A stretch of DNA of 64,000 nucleotides from Actinacidiphila acidipaludis. GTDB taxonomy: Bacteria; Actinomycetota; Actinomycetes; Streptomycetales; Streptomycetaceae. Where the stretch lies: positions 1 through 64,000 of the forward strand of contig NZ_JAINZZ010000036.1 in assembly GCF_019890725.1 (NCBI RefSeq), given 5' to 3'. Each line of letters starts with the position of its first letter. Positions within the stretch are counted from its first letter, which is position 1. Of the stretch, positions 25,829 through 33,967 are shown piece by piece. Below the pieces are notes generated by a model. The model did not search any database and had not been told where the DNA came from. It worked only from the letters and a program-made list of their open reading frames with translations. The translations under genes and the position numbers were made by a program.

Positions 25829-27250
25829 TCAGGACTTGTCGGAGGTGTCCCCGGCGTCCGCCTGCTCGGCGTCGCCGTCGGTCGCGGCGGCCTCGGCGTC
25901 GTCACCCGACACCTCGACGGTCTCGCCGGTCTCGTCCTCGTCGTCCTCCAGGTCCACGACCTCACCGTTGGTGTCGGTGACCTTGGCGGCCTCGACGACC
26001 ACGGCCAGCGCCTTGCCGCGGGCGACCTCGCCGACGAGCATCGGCACCTGGCCGCCCTCGACGACCGCCTGGGCGAACTGGTCGGGGGTCATGCCGGAGG
26101 TGGCGGCGCGGCGCATGAGGTGCTCGGTGAGCTCCTCCTGGTTGACCGAGAGCTTCTCGCGGTTGACCAGCTCGTCGAGGATGAACTGGGTCTTGATGCC
26201 CTTGACGGACTGGGCCTCGACCTCGGCGTCGTACTCCTCGCGGGTCTTGCCCTCGCGCTCCAGGTAGCTGTCCCAGTCCAGGCCGAGGGCCGGGAACTGG
26301 TGGTGCTCCAGGTTGTGCGTGCGGGTCTCGATCTCGTCCTTGAGGAGCTTCTCCGGGATCGGGACCTCGACCAGCTCGATGAGCGCGTCGAGCACCTTCT
26401 CCTGGGCCTGGGTGGCCTGGTCGTAGGACTTCATGCGCTCCAGGCGCTTGCGGCTGTCGCCGCGCAGCTCCTCGAGGGTGTCGAACTCGGACGCGAGCTG
26501 GGCGAAGTCGTCGTCCAGCGTGGGCAGTTCGCGCTCCTGGACGTCGGTGACGTCGACCTTGACGCTGGCCTCGCGGCCGGCCGCGGAGCCGCCCTTGAGC
26601 TCGGAGGTGAAGGTGGCCGAGCCACCCTTCTCCAGGCCGGTGACGGCCTCGTCGATGCCGTCGAGGAGCTGGCCGGAGCCGATGGTGTAGCTGACGCCCT
26701 TGGCGACGCCGTCCTCCAGCACGCTGCCGTCGACGGACGCCTCGAGGTCGACCACGACGACGTCGCCGTCGGCGGCGGCGCGCTCCACCGGGCTGGTGGA
26801 GGCGAAGCGCTCACGGAGCTGCTCGAGGGACTTCTCGACGTCCTCGTCGCTGACCTCGACGGCGTCGACGGTGACCTCGATGCCGGTGTAGTCCGGGATC
26901 TCCAGGGTCGGGCGGATGTCCACCTCGGCGGTGAACTTCAGCTCGTCACCGTCGTTGAACTCGGTGATGTCGACGTCGGGCTGCCCGAGGACGTTGAGCT
27001 CACCCTCGTTGACCGCGTCCGTGTAGAACTTCGGCAGCGCGTCGTTGATGGCCTCTTCGAGGACCGCGCCACGGCCGAACCGCTGGTCGATGACGCGCGC
27101 AGGGATCTTGCCCTTGCGGAAGCCCGGCACCGTGACCTGCTGGTTGATCTTCTTGTACGCCGCGTCGAGGCTGGGCTTGAGCTCCTCGAAGGGCACCTCG
27201 ACAGTGAGTCGAACCCTGGTCGGGTTCAGAGTCTCGACGGCGCTCTTCAC
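25829..27250 (-). CDS. tig: Trigger factor (ribosome-associated chaperone/PPIase)
   Basis: A 473-residue protein. The N-terminal ribosome-binding domain contains the signature VPGFRKGKIPARVI (GFRxGxxP). The FKBP-type PPIase domain spans about residues 150-240 (DGDVVVVDLEA, VSYTIGSGQLLDGIDEA). The C-terminal helical chaperone domain is followed by an acidic tail (EDDEDETGETVEV). It folds nascent chains; clustering with clpP/clpX is conserved. ATG at 27250 with a GGAGAC stretch upstream. Confidence 0.96.
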   Translation of the reverse strand: MKSAVETLNPTRVRLTVEVPFEELKPSLDAAYKKINQQVTVPGFRKGKIPARVIDQRFGRGAVLEEAINDALPKFYTDAVNEGELNVLGQPDVDITEFNDGDELKFTAEVDIRPTLEIPDYTGIEVTVDAVEVSDEDVEKSLEQLRERFASTSPVERAAADGDVVVVDLEASVDGSVLEDGVAKGVSYTIGSGQLLDGIDEAVTGLEKGGSATFTSELKGGSAAGREASVKVDVTDVQERELPTLDDDFAQLASEFDTLEELRGDSRKRLERMKSYDQATQAQEKVLDALIELVEVPIPEKLLKDEIETRTHNLEHHQFPALGLDWDSYLEREGKTREEYDAEVEAQSVKGIKTQFILDELVNREKLSVNQEELTEHLMRRAATSGMTPDQFAQAVVEGGQVPMLVGEVARGKALAVVVEAAKVTDTNGEVVDLEDDEDETGETVEVSGDDAEAAATDGDAEQADAGDTSDKS

Positions 27251-27420
27251 GGTTGGGTCTCCTTGGGGCTTTACGTTGATGGGGGCGATGCGATGTGCGG
27301 TCGGTGCCGCGGTCCGGTCGCCTGGCGGCCCATCCTACCGGGTACCACAAACGCGGCGGACGGGGTCGTACGGCCGCACCGGGCGGCTCGTGCCCAGTTC
27401 CCCGTCCTGACAGGAACTGC

Positions 27421-27497
27421 TGGTCGGGGTGGCCGGATTCGAACCGACGGCCTTCCGCTCCCAAAGCGGACGCGCTACCAAGCTGCGCCACACCCCG
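27421..27497 (-). tRNA. tRNA-Pro (anticodon TGG)
   Basis: Folds as a 77-nt cloverleaf with encoded CCA: acceptor CGGGGTG/CACCCCG, D-arm GCGCAGCTTGGTAGCGC, anticodon stem TCCGC/GCGGA around loop TTTGGGA, T-arm with GGTTCGAATCC. The anticodon is TGG. Confidence 0.97.
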
Positions 27498-27607
27498 CTG
27501 GTGCGACACGTAGAGTACATGTCCCCGTACGCGTGGGCAGCCGGTATTCACCCACCGCTGCACCGGTTCGACCGGCTAGTATGCGATGTGCCAGAATCAC
27601 AGGCGCT

Positions 27608-27681
27608 GCGGGCGTAGCTCAATGGTAGAGCCCTAGTCTTCCAAACTAGCTACGCGGGTTCGATTCCCGTCGCCCGCTCCA
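27608..27681 (+). tRNA. tRNA-Gly (anticodon TCC), attachment site of the element
   Basis: A 74-nt cloverleaf: acceptor GCGGGCG/CGCCCGC, D-arm with CAATGGTAGAG, anticodon stem CTAGT/ACTAG around CTTCCAA, T-loop GGTTCGATTCC, and CCA encoded. Its 3' half from 27636 is repeated exactly at 37556-37599, so the present 3' end lies in the recombined attL site. Confidence 0.97.
27636..27679 (+). repeat. attL: 44-bp direct repeat within tRNA-Gly 3' half
   Basis: The identity with 37556-37599 starts in the anticodon stem (GTCTTCCAAACTAG) and runs through the T-arm and acceptor strand to the first C of CCA. The preceding and following bases differ between the two copies. Confidence 0.93.
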
Positions 27682-27688
27682 CACCGAA

Positions 27689-27727
27689 ACGGCCCAGGTC
27701 GCGGACGAAATCCGCAGCCCGGGCCGT
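27689..27727 (+). terminator. Element-borne terminator behind tRNA-Gly
   Basis: A stem-loop with outer ACGGCCC/GGGCCGT and inner GCGGA/TCCGC. It is homologous (39 of 47 positions over 27691-27737) to the hairpin following attR at 37609-37647, with a compensated outer pair (A-T here, G-C there). It probably terminates the reconstituted tRNA transcript and perhaps also int. Confidence 0.7.
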
Positions 27728-27746
27728 TGTCGTTTCCGATCTCGGT

Positions 27747-28895
27747 TCAGTCCTCCGTGCCCGCCACGTGCCCGTTTCGGCGAGAACCGCGCTTGAGCGC
27801 CTTCACGATCATGCCGTCGATGCCGTCCGCGATCTCCCGCTCCCGCTCCTGGTTCCCGTGCTGGTAGATCAGCGCAGCACGGCTGGATCCGTGGCCGAGC
27901 CTGATCATCAGCTCACGTGTGCTGGCGTCCGTCCGGGAGGCCAGGGTGTTGCCGGTGTGCCGAAGATCATGGAAGTGCAGGCCCTTGATTCCGACATCAG
28001 TGCAGGCCTTACGCCACAGGCCGAGGAAGTGGTTCCGGCGAGGGGTGGCCCCCTTCGGGCCGACGAAGACTCTGCCCTGAGCACCACGCTCTGCGTACAG
28101 CTCCAGGTGCAGGGTCACGGCAGGCATGATCGACTCGGGCACGGCCACGGTGCGCTTGCCCGCCTCGCTCTTGGGCGCCTTGTAGACCCGCGACCCGTCG
28201 TTCAGCTCCGAGACGGCCCCGCGCACGCGGATCACCCGGCGGTCGGTATCGATGTCCTGCCGGCGGAGTCCCATCAGCTCACCCCAGCGCAGTCCGCAGA
28301 ACGCGGCGAGGAGGACGAGCGCCCGGTACCGGGGGCGCACGGCGCCGGCCAGCGCGAACACCTCGGGGATGGTCGCAGTAGGCCGTTCGGGGGTGTGGAC
28401 GGTGCCGCCGTTCCTGATCTGGCATGGATTGCGCCTGATCAGGTCGTCCGCCACGGCCGTGGTCATGATCGTGCGAAGCAGGGCGTACGCCTTCGCGATC
28501 GTGGGAGCCCCCGTGCCCGCTTCCAGCCGATCCCGACGCCACGACCGGACGGCCGCAGGTGTGATGTCCGCGATGGTCATCCGGCCGAAGGTCGGCGCCA
28601 GGTGGACGCGCAGCAGGATGCCGTACAGCTCCGCCGTGCTCGCCGCGAGGGGACGTTCCTTGATCCACGCCGTGGCGTAGGCCTCGAAGGGAACGCGGCC
28701 CGCGTCCGGGTCCCGCCAGTCCGGCTGCCGCACCTCGGTCTGCCGCTCGGCGAGCCAGTTGTCAGCGTCCCGCTTCGTCGCGAAGGTGTGCGGGGCCGGG
28801 CGGTCGATGCCATCGGGACCCCGGTAGCGGGCCTGAAAGCGTCCTGATGGCAGTTTGCGGACCCGTCCGAAGGCGCGGCGCTTGCTGCCTGCCAT
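27747..28895 (-). CDS. int: Tyrosine-type site-specific integrase
   Basis: A 382-residue phage-type recombinase. It has an N-terminal AP2-like arm-binding segment (GRVRKLPSGRFQARYRGPDG), a core-binding domain about residues 70-160 (AYATAWIKERPLAASTAELY), and a catalytic domain with Arg in CGLRWGEL (about 201), HDLRHTGN (about 309), LGHGSS and the nucleophile Tyr in ALIYQHG (about 343). It integrates and, with Xis, excises the element at tRNA-Gly. The ATG at 28895 overlaps the xis stop by one base, indicating coupling; an upstream ATG would add 11 unrelated residues. Confidence 0.95.
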   Translation of the reverse strand: MAGSKRRAFGRVRKLPSGRFQARYRGPDGIDRPAPHTFATKRDADNWLAERQTEVRQPDWRDPDAGRVPFEAYATAWIKERPLAASTAELYGILLRVHLAPTFGRMTIADITPAAVRSWRRDRLEAGTGAPTIAKAYALLRTIMTTAVADDLIRRNPCQIRNGGTVHTPERPTATIPEVFALAGAVRPRYRALVLLAAFCGLRWGELMGLRRQDIDTDRRVIRVRGAVSELNDGSRVYKAPKSEAGKRTVAVPESIMPAVTLHLELYAERGAQGRVFVGPKGATPRRNHFLGLWRKACTDVGIKGLHFHDLRHTGNTLASRTDASTRELMIRLGHGSSRAALIYQHGNQEREREIADGIDGMIVKALKRGSRRNGHVAGTED

Positions 28896-29098
28896 CAGGC
28901 CACCCCCCGCAGCAGCCGAGGCCGGCACGGCTCCACAGTGTGGGCGGCGATGTACTCGCGCAGCGCGCTCTCAGGGATGCGCACGTGCCGCCCGACCTTG
29001 ACGAAGGTGATCCGGCGTTCCTCGATCAACCTGCGCGGGAAGCGCACCGTCGTGCCGAGCCATTCGGCCGCTTGCTGGACGCTGAGAAGCCTGTCCAT
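28895..29098 (-). CDS. xis: Excisionase (MerR/helix-turn-helix 17 type)
   Basis: A 67-residue DNA-binding protein with the excisionase-type helix-turn-helix LSVQQAAEWLGTTVRFPRRLIEERRITFVKVGRHVRIPESALREYI (read in consecutive parts, residues 5-50). Small proteins of this type sit between rep and int in pSAM2-like AICEs and direct excision. The ATG at 29098 starts just after the rep stop (TGACCATGG); GGGGGAG upstream serves as ribosome site. It is coupled to int by a TGATG overlap. Confidence 0.88.
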   Translation of the reverse strand: MDRLLSVQQAAEWLGTTVRFPRRLIEERRITFVKVGRHVRIPESALREYIAAHTVEPCRPRLLRGVA

Positions 29099-29100
29099 GG

Positions 29101-30489
29101 TCACCACTCCCCCGTGTCGTCGGTGAGGTCTGCGCGTGCTTGGCGTGCTGTTTCGCGTGCTTGGGTGATATCGCGGTGGATCTGGGCGGCGAGCCAGGAT
29201 TCGCCGGGGGTGTGGCCGTGGCCGGCGTAAGTCCAGTGCGCGAGCACGAGCGTTGTCGCCTCCGGGTCGGTGTCGAGATCGGACAGGCCCAGGTCCCGGC
29301 GTTCCTGCTGGGCGCGGTAGTCGGCCCGGGCGTCCCGGAGGGCGCCGAGGGTGGTGGAGTAGCGGCGGGCTTTGGTGGAGAAGTGGCCCCGGAAGCCGAG
29401 CATGTGAGCCCAGTCGCGCAGCTTGCGGTCCGGGTAGAGCGGGTGCAGGTCGAGGCAGGCAGCGATGAGCCGGGCGGGGTGCTCGGGGACGTCGAGGAGG
29501 ACCAGAGCCTCTTTGTTGCCGATGCGCCGGTCGACAGTGCCGGTGGTCTCTGCTGCCTTGGTGGCGTACTTGGCGACGTAGGAGGCGACGGCCTGTTCGG
29601 TCAGTTCCTCGCCGTCCCCGAAGGCCCCGATGGGCTGCACGTCGAGCTGTGTGCCCCAGCGCAGGGTCCGGGCGGGCTGGTCCCCGGCAGCGGGCAGGGT
29701 CACCGTGGCGCGGGCGGCAGCCGCGCGTAACGCGTCTTCGAGCAGGCCGGCGGTCGCCCAGGCGGGCGGGGCGGTGTCGGGTCCGTCCGGTCCGTCGAAG
29801 CGGATCACGGCGTGGAAGTGGATCGCGCCACGCTTCTGGTACTCCGCGACCTTCCCGTACGAGACCCGCAGCCGCTCCCGGAGCTCCCGTTGGGTGATCC
29901 CGACGCGGGCCGCCAGCTCCCGGCGCAGGTAGATGGTCACGTACCGCCACAGGTCGGAGGCGTGGTTGTTCCACAGCACCGCGCCCGCGTAGTCGTACGT
30001 CTCCGGGTCGAGCGGTGTGCCCAGCTCCGGGGCGTCCTCACTGTGTGCGGTGCCGCAGCGGCAGCGGCCTGCGGTGGGGCGGTTGTGGACGGGGCCGAAT
30101 GAGGGGGCGGTGAGGGTGGCGAACACCCGAGGGTGATCGGTGACGGTCTCGGGGACGCCTTTGCCGCCGGTGAGGCCGGAGAGGATGAGTTGGTAGGTGT
30201 CGCCGGCGTAGGTCCAGGCGCAGGCCGGGCAGCGCGAGGCCCGACGGTTGCCGCAGGCGACACGGAGCCGCCCGCCAGGCTCATCACTGGTGTCGTAGGA
30301 GTAGAGGACCTGGCCCGTCGCCGGGTCCAGGGTGGTCGTCGAGCCGACCAGGTGGATGGGGTCGGAACAGCCGCCTGTGCGGCGTACCTGGTGGTTCCAG
30401 CGGTCAAAGCCGGGAAGCCCGGCCACCCGCAGGAAGTCCTGCCACGTGGCCGGGTCCAGGCCCGCCGGAGGCGCGGCGGTGACGGTCAC
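29101..30489 (-). CDS. repSA: RepSA-like replication initiator (HUH, rolling circle)
   Basis: A 462-residue initiator. It contains a CxxC-type zinc motif (CGNRRASRCPACAWTY), the HUH metal-binding motif in AIHFHAVIRFDG (about residue 220) and the nicking-tyrosine region VASYVAKYATKAAE (about 303). These features match the AICE RepSA family, which replicates the excised circle and is needed for efficient transfer. The GTG at 30489 is preferred over a TTG at 30507: GGAGGTGAG precedes it and it then begins 7 bp after the upstream small gene. Confidence 0.9.
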   Translation of the reverse strand: MTVTAAPPAGLDPATWQDFLRVAGLPGFDRWNHQVRRTGGCSDPIHLVGSTTTLDPATGQVLYSYDTSDEPGGRLRVACGNRRASRCPACAWTYAGDTYQLILSGLTGGKGVPETVTDHPRVFATLTAPSFGPVHNRPTAGRCRCGTAHSEDAPELGTPLDPETYDYAGAVLWNNHASDLWRYVTIYLRRELAARVGITQRELRERLRVSYGKVAEYQKRGAIHFHAVIRFDGPDGPDTAPPAWATAGLLEDALRAAAARATVTLPAAGDQPARTLRWGTQLDVQPIGAFGDGEELTEQAVASYVAKYATKAAETTGTVDRRIGNKEALVLLDVPEHPARLIAACLDLHPLYPDRKLRDWAHMLGFRGHFSTKARRYSTTLGALRDARADYRAQQERRDLGLSDLDTDPEATTLVLAHWTYAGHGHTPGESWLAAQIHRDITQARETARQARADLTDDTGEW

Positions 30490-30496
30490 TCCCAGC

Positions 30497-30682
30497 TCAC
30501 CTCCCAACCGTGGCGAGGGCGCGGCGGGCGGGGGCGGTACCGGTGCCCCGGCAGGCGGGGCAGGTGGCGGTGATGGTGCGGCGCGATCCGTCGCGGTTGC
30601 GTCCGCCCGTGGTGATGGCGACGGTGGGGAAGCCGTCGCAGTGGCCGCAGACGCGGCCCGAGGCGTGGGTGTGCTGGGGCAT
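30497..30682 (-). CDS. Small zinc-ribbon-like protein of the AICE
   Basis: A 61-residue protein with two CxxC pairs (VCGHCDGFPTV; TCPACRGTGTAP), so probably a zinc ribbon like a DnaJ-type central repeat. Comparable tiny genes occur directly upstream of rep in many AICEs. Function unknown. ATG at 30682 with AAGGGA ahead. Confidence 0.65.
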   Translation of the reverse strand: MPQHTHASGRVCGHCDGFPTVAITTGGRNRDGSRRTITATCPACRGTGTAPARRALATVGR

Positions 30683-30775
30683 GATGGTGAGTCCCTTTCG
30701 GGTCCAATGGATCAGGAAGTGGTCAGGCGCCCGGGGCGGACGAAACTTGGCGGTAGAGGCCGTCCCGGGGGCCGT

Positions 30776-31102
30776 TCAGCGGTGCTTGCGGTCGTCCTTG
30801 AGCAGCGAGCGGAGCACGACCGCGACGAGCGCCAGCGACGCAGCGGTGATCGCGACCGCGAGGAGCATGGAGACCAGGACGACGCCGACGACCAGGACCA
30901 CGGCGGTGCCGCCGACGACGAGGGTGGCGACGCTGCCCGGGGTGAGCTGCACGACCGGGCGGCCGGACTGCGGGGTCTGAACCGGCACCGGGGCCGGGGT
31001 GGTGGGCTGAACCGGCGTCACGGGGGCTACGACGGGAGCGGCGGCCGGGGGCGTGCTGGGTGCGGTGTAGGTCTGCGCGGGTGGGTACTTGGGCGTGAGC
31101 AT
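30776..31102 (-). CDS. Small Pro-rich membrane protein of the transfer region (Spd-like)
   Basis: A 108-residue protein. The first ~50 residues are Pro/Thr/Val-rich and a long hydrophobic stretch follows (SVATLVVGGTAVVLVVGVVL and MLLAVAITAASLALVAVVL, about 57-98), probably two helices, with a basic tail (LLKDDRKHR). Its size, hydrophobicity and position fit the spread (Spd) proteins of Streptomyces conjugative elements, which help intramycelial plasmid spread. There is no specific motif, so the assignment is contextual. Confidence 0.6.
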   Translation of the reverse strand: MLTPKYPPAQTYTAPSTPPAAAPVVAPVTPVQPTTPAPVPVQTPQSGRPVVQLTPGSVATLVVGGTAVVLVVGVVLVSMLLAVAITAASLALVAVVLRSLLKDDRKHR

Positions 31103-31117
31103 CGGGCGTGTCCTTCC

Positions 31118-31309
31118 TCAGCGGGTGGTGCAGGTGTGGGTGCGGGCGGCGAGTTCGGCGGCGGCTCGGGTGGCGTAGCTGTTGGACCAGCCGCAGCGCG
31201 GGGCGGTGCAGGCGGCGACGGTCTCGCGGCGGCCGTGGCGGTCGCGGTGGTCACCGATCTCCACGGGGCCGATGCGGGCGACGTTGCTGAAGCGCTCGAT
31301 GCGGGGCAT
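31118..31309 (-). CDS. Mobile element transfer protein (small, two Cys pairs)
   Basis: A 63-residue protein: MPRIERFSNVARIGPVEIGD, then HRDRHGRRETVAACTAPRCG and a C-terminal HTCTTR. This matches the short family annotated as mobile element transfer protein in AICEs, with cysteines in ACTAPRCG and THTCT that may bind metal. It lies between the Spd-like gene and the DUF2637 gene in one leftward operon (18-bp gap). Confidence 0.7.
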   Translation of the reverse strand: MPRIERFSNVARIGPVEIGDHRDRHGRRETVAACTAPRCGWSNSYATRAAAELAARTHTCTTR

Positions 31310-31327
31310 GGCAGGTTCTCCCTTCGG

Positions 31328-32011
31328 TCAGGTGAGTTGGGCTGCGATGGCGTCGGCCAGCGGTGCGGGGACGCCGAGGCGAGCGCGCAGCGTGGCGCTG
31401 TCGATCAGCTGGCCAGTCGCGGCGTGGTGCGCGTCGGCGACCTTCCGGGCGTGCGCGATCAGCGCGGCCGGGACCGATACGGCAGGCACCGGCGATGCGG
31501 CGGGCAGCTCGGGCGTGCGGGGCGGTGCGGCGGGTGCCGGCGGCTGGTCTGCGCGTTCGACGGAGACCGGCTCGGCGGCCGCGACGGCGGCCAGGTGCTG
31601 GGCGGTGTCGGGGATGAGGCGGTGGACCTGGCGCATGAGGGCGCCGAAGGCGAGAAGCGCGGCGAACGGTGGAACCGCGGCGACCACGTAGTGCAGGAGC
31701 GGTTGGTGCGGGCCGACGCCAGCGACGTTCAGGCCGATGGAGCCGAGCGAGCCGGTCACGGTCAGGCCGATGGCCCACCAGTCGGTACGGGCGCGCAGTG
31801 CGGCGAGGAACATCAGGACTTCACCGGCGACGATGAACAGGTCGAGAGTGGCGGGCCAGGCCCAGCGGCGTTCCGGTGAGGCGGCGAGGCCGTTGTGCCG
31901 GGCCACGTCCGCCAGGTGCGCGTAGGACAGCCAGAACGCGGCTGCGGTCAGCACGACGATCACGACACCAGCGGCGATCACGGCGGCCCGTTCGGCATCC
32001 GACTTGGTCAC
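31328..32011 (-). CDS. DUF2637 / SpdB-like membrane protein
   Basis: A 227-residue protein. The N-terminal half has four transmembrane helices in the DUF2637 pattern (VIAAGVVIVVLTAAAFWLSY; WAWPATLDLFIVAGEVLMFL; IGLTVTGSLGSIGLNVAGVG; LLHYVVAAVPPFAALLAFGA). An Ala/Pro linker follows, then a C-terminal helical domain (SATLRARLGVPAPLADAIAAQL) that resembles a small winged helix. Such proteins are typical next to tra in AICEs and are thought to act in DNA spread. Confidence 0.82.
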   Translation of the reverse strand: MTKSDAERAAVIAAGVVIVVLTAAAFWLSYAHLADVARHNGLAASPERRWAWPATLDLFIVAGEVLMFLAALRARTDWWAIGLTVTGSLGSIGLNVAGVGPHQPLLHYVVAAVPPFAALLAFGALMRQVHRLIPDTAQHLAAVAAAEPVSVERADQPPAPAAPPRTPELPAASPVPAVSVPAALIAHARKVADAHHAATGQLIDSATLRARLGVPAPLADAIAAQLT

Positions 32012-32091
32012 GGCAGTTCCTCCTTCCAGGCATGGGGCGGGTAGGGACCTGGCGCGAAGGCGGTCGCGCCGACCGTGAGGGGTGGCGCTGT

Positions 32092-33450
32092 TCAGGCGGT
32101 GGCCGGAGCCGGGGCGACGGCCGGAGGAGTGCTCCCGGGCAGCGGCGGCAGGACGGGCCGGAAAGCGTCCAGGGCAGCCACGTCGGGAGTCAGGTGCGCG
32201 TACCGGTTGCAGGCCGCAACCGCATCACGCAGCGAGGTGTCCGGGGTCCGGACGCGGGCCCAGCCACCGGAGGTGTCCGCCGCAACGGCGGTCCCCGGCT
32301 GTTCCGGGGCGATGGACAGGACCGATCCGAGGGCTTCGGGTGAGATGTCGCCGAAGGCCATCTTCGCGGAGGCTTCGTCGTTCACGCGGTGGCAGACCCG
32401 CCCGGTGAGCTGGGCGCGGAGCATGGTCGCGCCGTCGCCCAGTTCGGAGCCGAAGCGCTGCCCGCACACTTCCAGGTAGATGCCGGCGGCCCGAGCGAGC
32501 TGCCCGAGGCGGATCAGGGCGGTGATGATCCGCTCCCGCCGCTTCTTCTCCGACGCCGAGGCGACGAGGAGAAGTTCGGCGACCTCGTCGACCATGACCA
32601 CGATCGGTATCGGGCGGATCTTCTCGGGCAGGCCCCAGATGTCGGACGTGATCTCCGCATCGGATGTGTCGGCGCTGATGCGCTGCGCGGTCCGGATGAC
32701 CTGGAACCGCTCGATCATCTCCGCAACGAGCGCTTCCAGCAGATCGGCAGCCGTGTCGGGGTTGTCGGCCAGGGCGGTGAAGCGGCGGGCCAGGGGCGCC
32801 AGTTCCACGCCCTGCTTGCAGTCGATGCCCACCAGGGCGACCGGCTGACGCGCCAACTCCTTGACCAGCCCGCGCTGGTAGACCGACTTCCCCGACTCGG
32901 TCGCGCCTAGGACCAGACTGTGCGGGACCTTGCGGAAGTCCCGGTAGTGCACCCCGCCGTCCTCCCGCATGGCCACCGGCACCCGCAGCGCCGAACGCTC
33001 CGAGCGCACCGGCAGATGCACACGGGAAAGGACGTCGTAGCCGGTCATGGACAGCTCCAGCACCCCGGAGCGCAGTTCCTTGACCGTGACCTGGTGCAGT
33101 CGCCAGGCATGCCGCAGCCGGTCAGCGGCAGTGATCACGTCGAAGGCGTCCTGCCCCGGCTGGAGCCGGACCCGGGCAACCAGACCCGTGCGGGTGGTCC
33201 GCAGCCGCAGCAGCTTCGGCGGACGGTTGGCCGGCATCTCCCGGCGTAACGCCCGCGCCACCGCGATACGAGCCCGCGACGGCGGAACGGTCAGACCGCA
33301 CGCGTCCATCACGCTGCCGTACGTCCAGCCGACCCGGACCCGGGCCACCGGACCGCCGACGACCATCCGGTACAGATCCGGGCGGACCCGGCGCAGGATC
33401 AGCACACCCGCGATCCCGACGCCGGATAACACCAGTACCGTCACCATCAC
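32092..33450 (-). CDS. traSA: FtsK/SpoIIIE-like DNA translocase TraSA
   Basis: A 452-residue protein. An N-terminal membrane helix (MMVTVLVLSGVGIAGVLILR) is followed by the motor domain with Walker A LGATESGKSV (about residue 183) and Walker B PIVVMVDEVAELLL (about 285), then LARAAGIYLEVCGQRF and the Gly/Pro-rich C-terminus. A single FtsK-like hexameric pump is the defining transfer protein of AICEs and moves double-stranded DNA between hyphae. It lies at the start of the leftward operon, 3 bp after the SCO3933-like gene. Confidence 0.95.
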   Translation of the reverse strand: MMVTVLVLSGVGIAGVLILRRVRPDLYRMVVGGPVARVRVGWTYGSVMDACGLTVPPSRARIAVARALRREMPANRPPKLLRLRTTRTGLVARVRLQPGQDAFDVITAADRLRHAWRLHQVTVKELRSGVLELSMTGYDVLSRVHLPVRSERSALRVPVAMREDGGVHYRDFRKVPHSLVLGATESGKSVYQRGLVKELARQPVALVGIDCKQGVELAPLARRFTALADNPDTAADLLEALVAEMIERFQVIRTAQRISADTSDAEITSDIWGLPEKIRPIPIVVMVDEVAELLLVASASEKKRRERIITALIRLGQLARAAGIYLEVCGQRFGSELGDGATMLRAQLTGRVCHRVNDEASAKMAFGDISPEALGSVLSIAPEQPGTAVAADTSGGWARVRTPDTSLRDAVAACNRYAHLTPDVAALDAFRPVLPPLPGSTPPAVAPAPATA

Positions 33451-33453
33451 AGG

Positions 33454-33810
33454 TCAGCCCTTGCCGTTCGACGCGGCGGCCGGCACCAGCGAGGTGACCG
33501 CGACGGCGCGGAAGCTGATCCCGTGCCGCTTCTGCCCGTTGAACTCGTTCTCCCAGTCCCGAGCCCTCAGACCCGTCACCGCCACCAGCGTGCCCGGGGT
33601 GAGCGTCGCGTCGATGCCGGTCTCCGGCACGGTCACCTGGAACAGGTCGCCCTGCCCCTCGTCGGAGACCAGCAGGCCGACCGTCTTCAGCGGCGCACCG
33701 GTCTCGCGGTCGATCGCGATCTCACCGGTCTGCTTGTTGACCAGCTTCGGGACGGGCGGCGTCGCGACGAACACCGCAGCGGTCGAGAGGTCGATCTTGA
33801 ACGATGCCAT
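33454..33810 (-). CDS. SCO3933-family protein of the AICE
   Basis: A 118-residue protein of the type found directly upstream of tra in AICEs (MASFKIDLSTAAVFVATPP; KQTGEIAIDRETGAPLKTVG; LTPGTLVAVTGLRARDWEN). The beta-rich pattern suggests an OB-like fold, possibly single-strand or element DNA binding. The family is commonly labelled regulatory, but its activity is not established. It is first in the leftward operon and starts 66 bp from the first KorSA-type operator. Confidence 0.75.
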   Translation of the reverse strand: MASFKIDLSTAAVFVATPPVPKLVNKQTGEIAIDRETGAPLKTVGLLVSDEGQGDLFQVTVPETGIDATLTPGTLVAVTGLRARDWENEFNGQKRHGISFRAVAVTSLVPAAASNGKG

Positions 33811-33876
33811 GATGGCAACTCCCTTGTACGAGGGAGGAAGCGGCGGCTTGCTTGGAGGTAGGGCGCCGCTTCCAAC

Positions 33877-33950
33877 TGGCTTGAGCCACTTACTGGCTTA
33901 AGCCAGTTGAACACATAGCTGACGCCGCGTCAAGACACTGGCTTGAGCCA
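33877..33950. promoter_or_regulatory. Three palindromic operators (TGGCTTRAGCCA) between tra operon and korSA
   Basis: TGGCTTGAGCCA occurs at 33877-33888 and 33939-33950, and the perfect palindrome TGGCTTAAGCCA at 33894-33905. They cover the 157-bp divergent promoter region, and the last copy is 17 bp before the GntR gene start. They are the obvious binding sites for the adjacent KorSA-like repressor, which would control both itself and the transfer operon. Confidence 0.8.
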
Positions 33951-33967
33951 CCTGTATGCTGCTGGTC

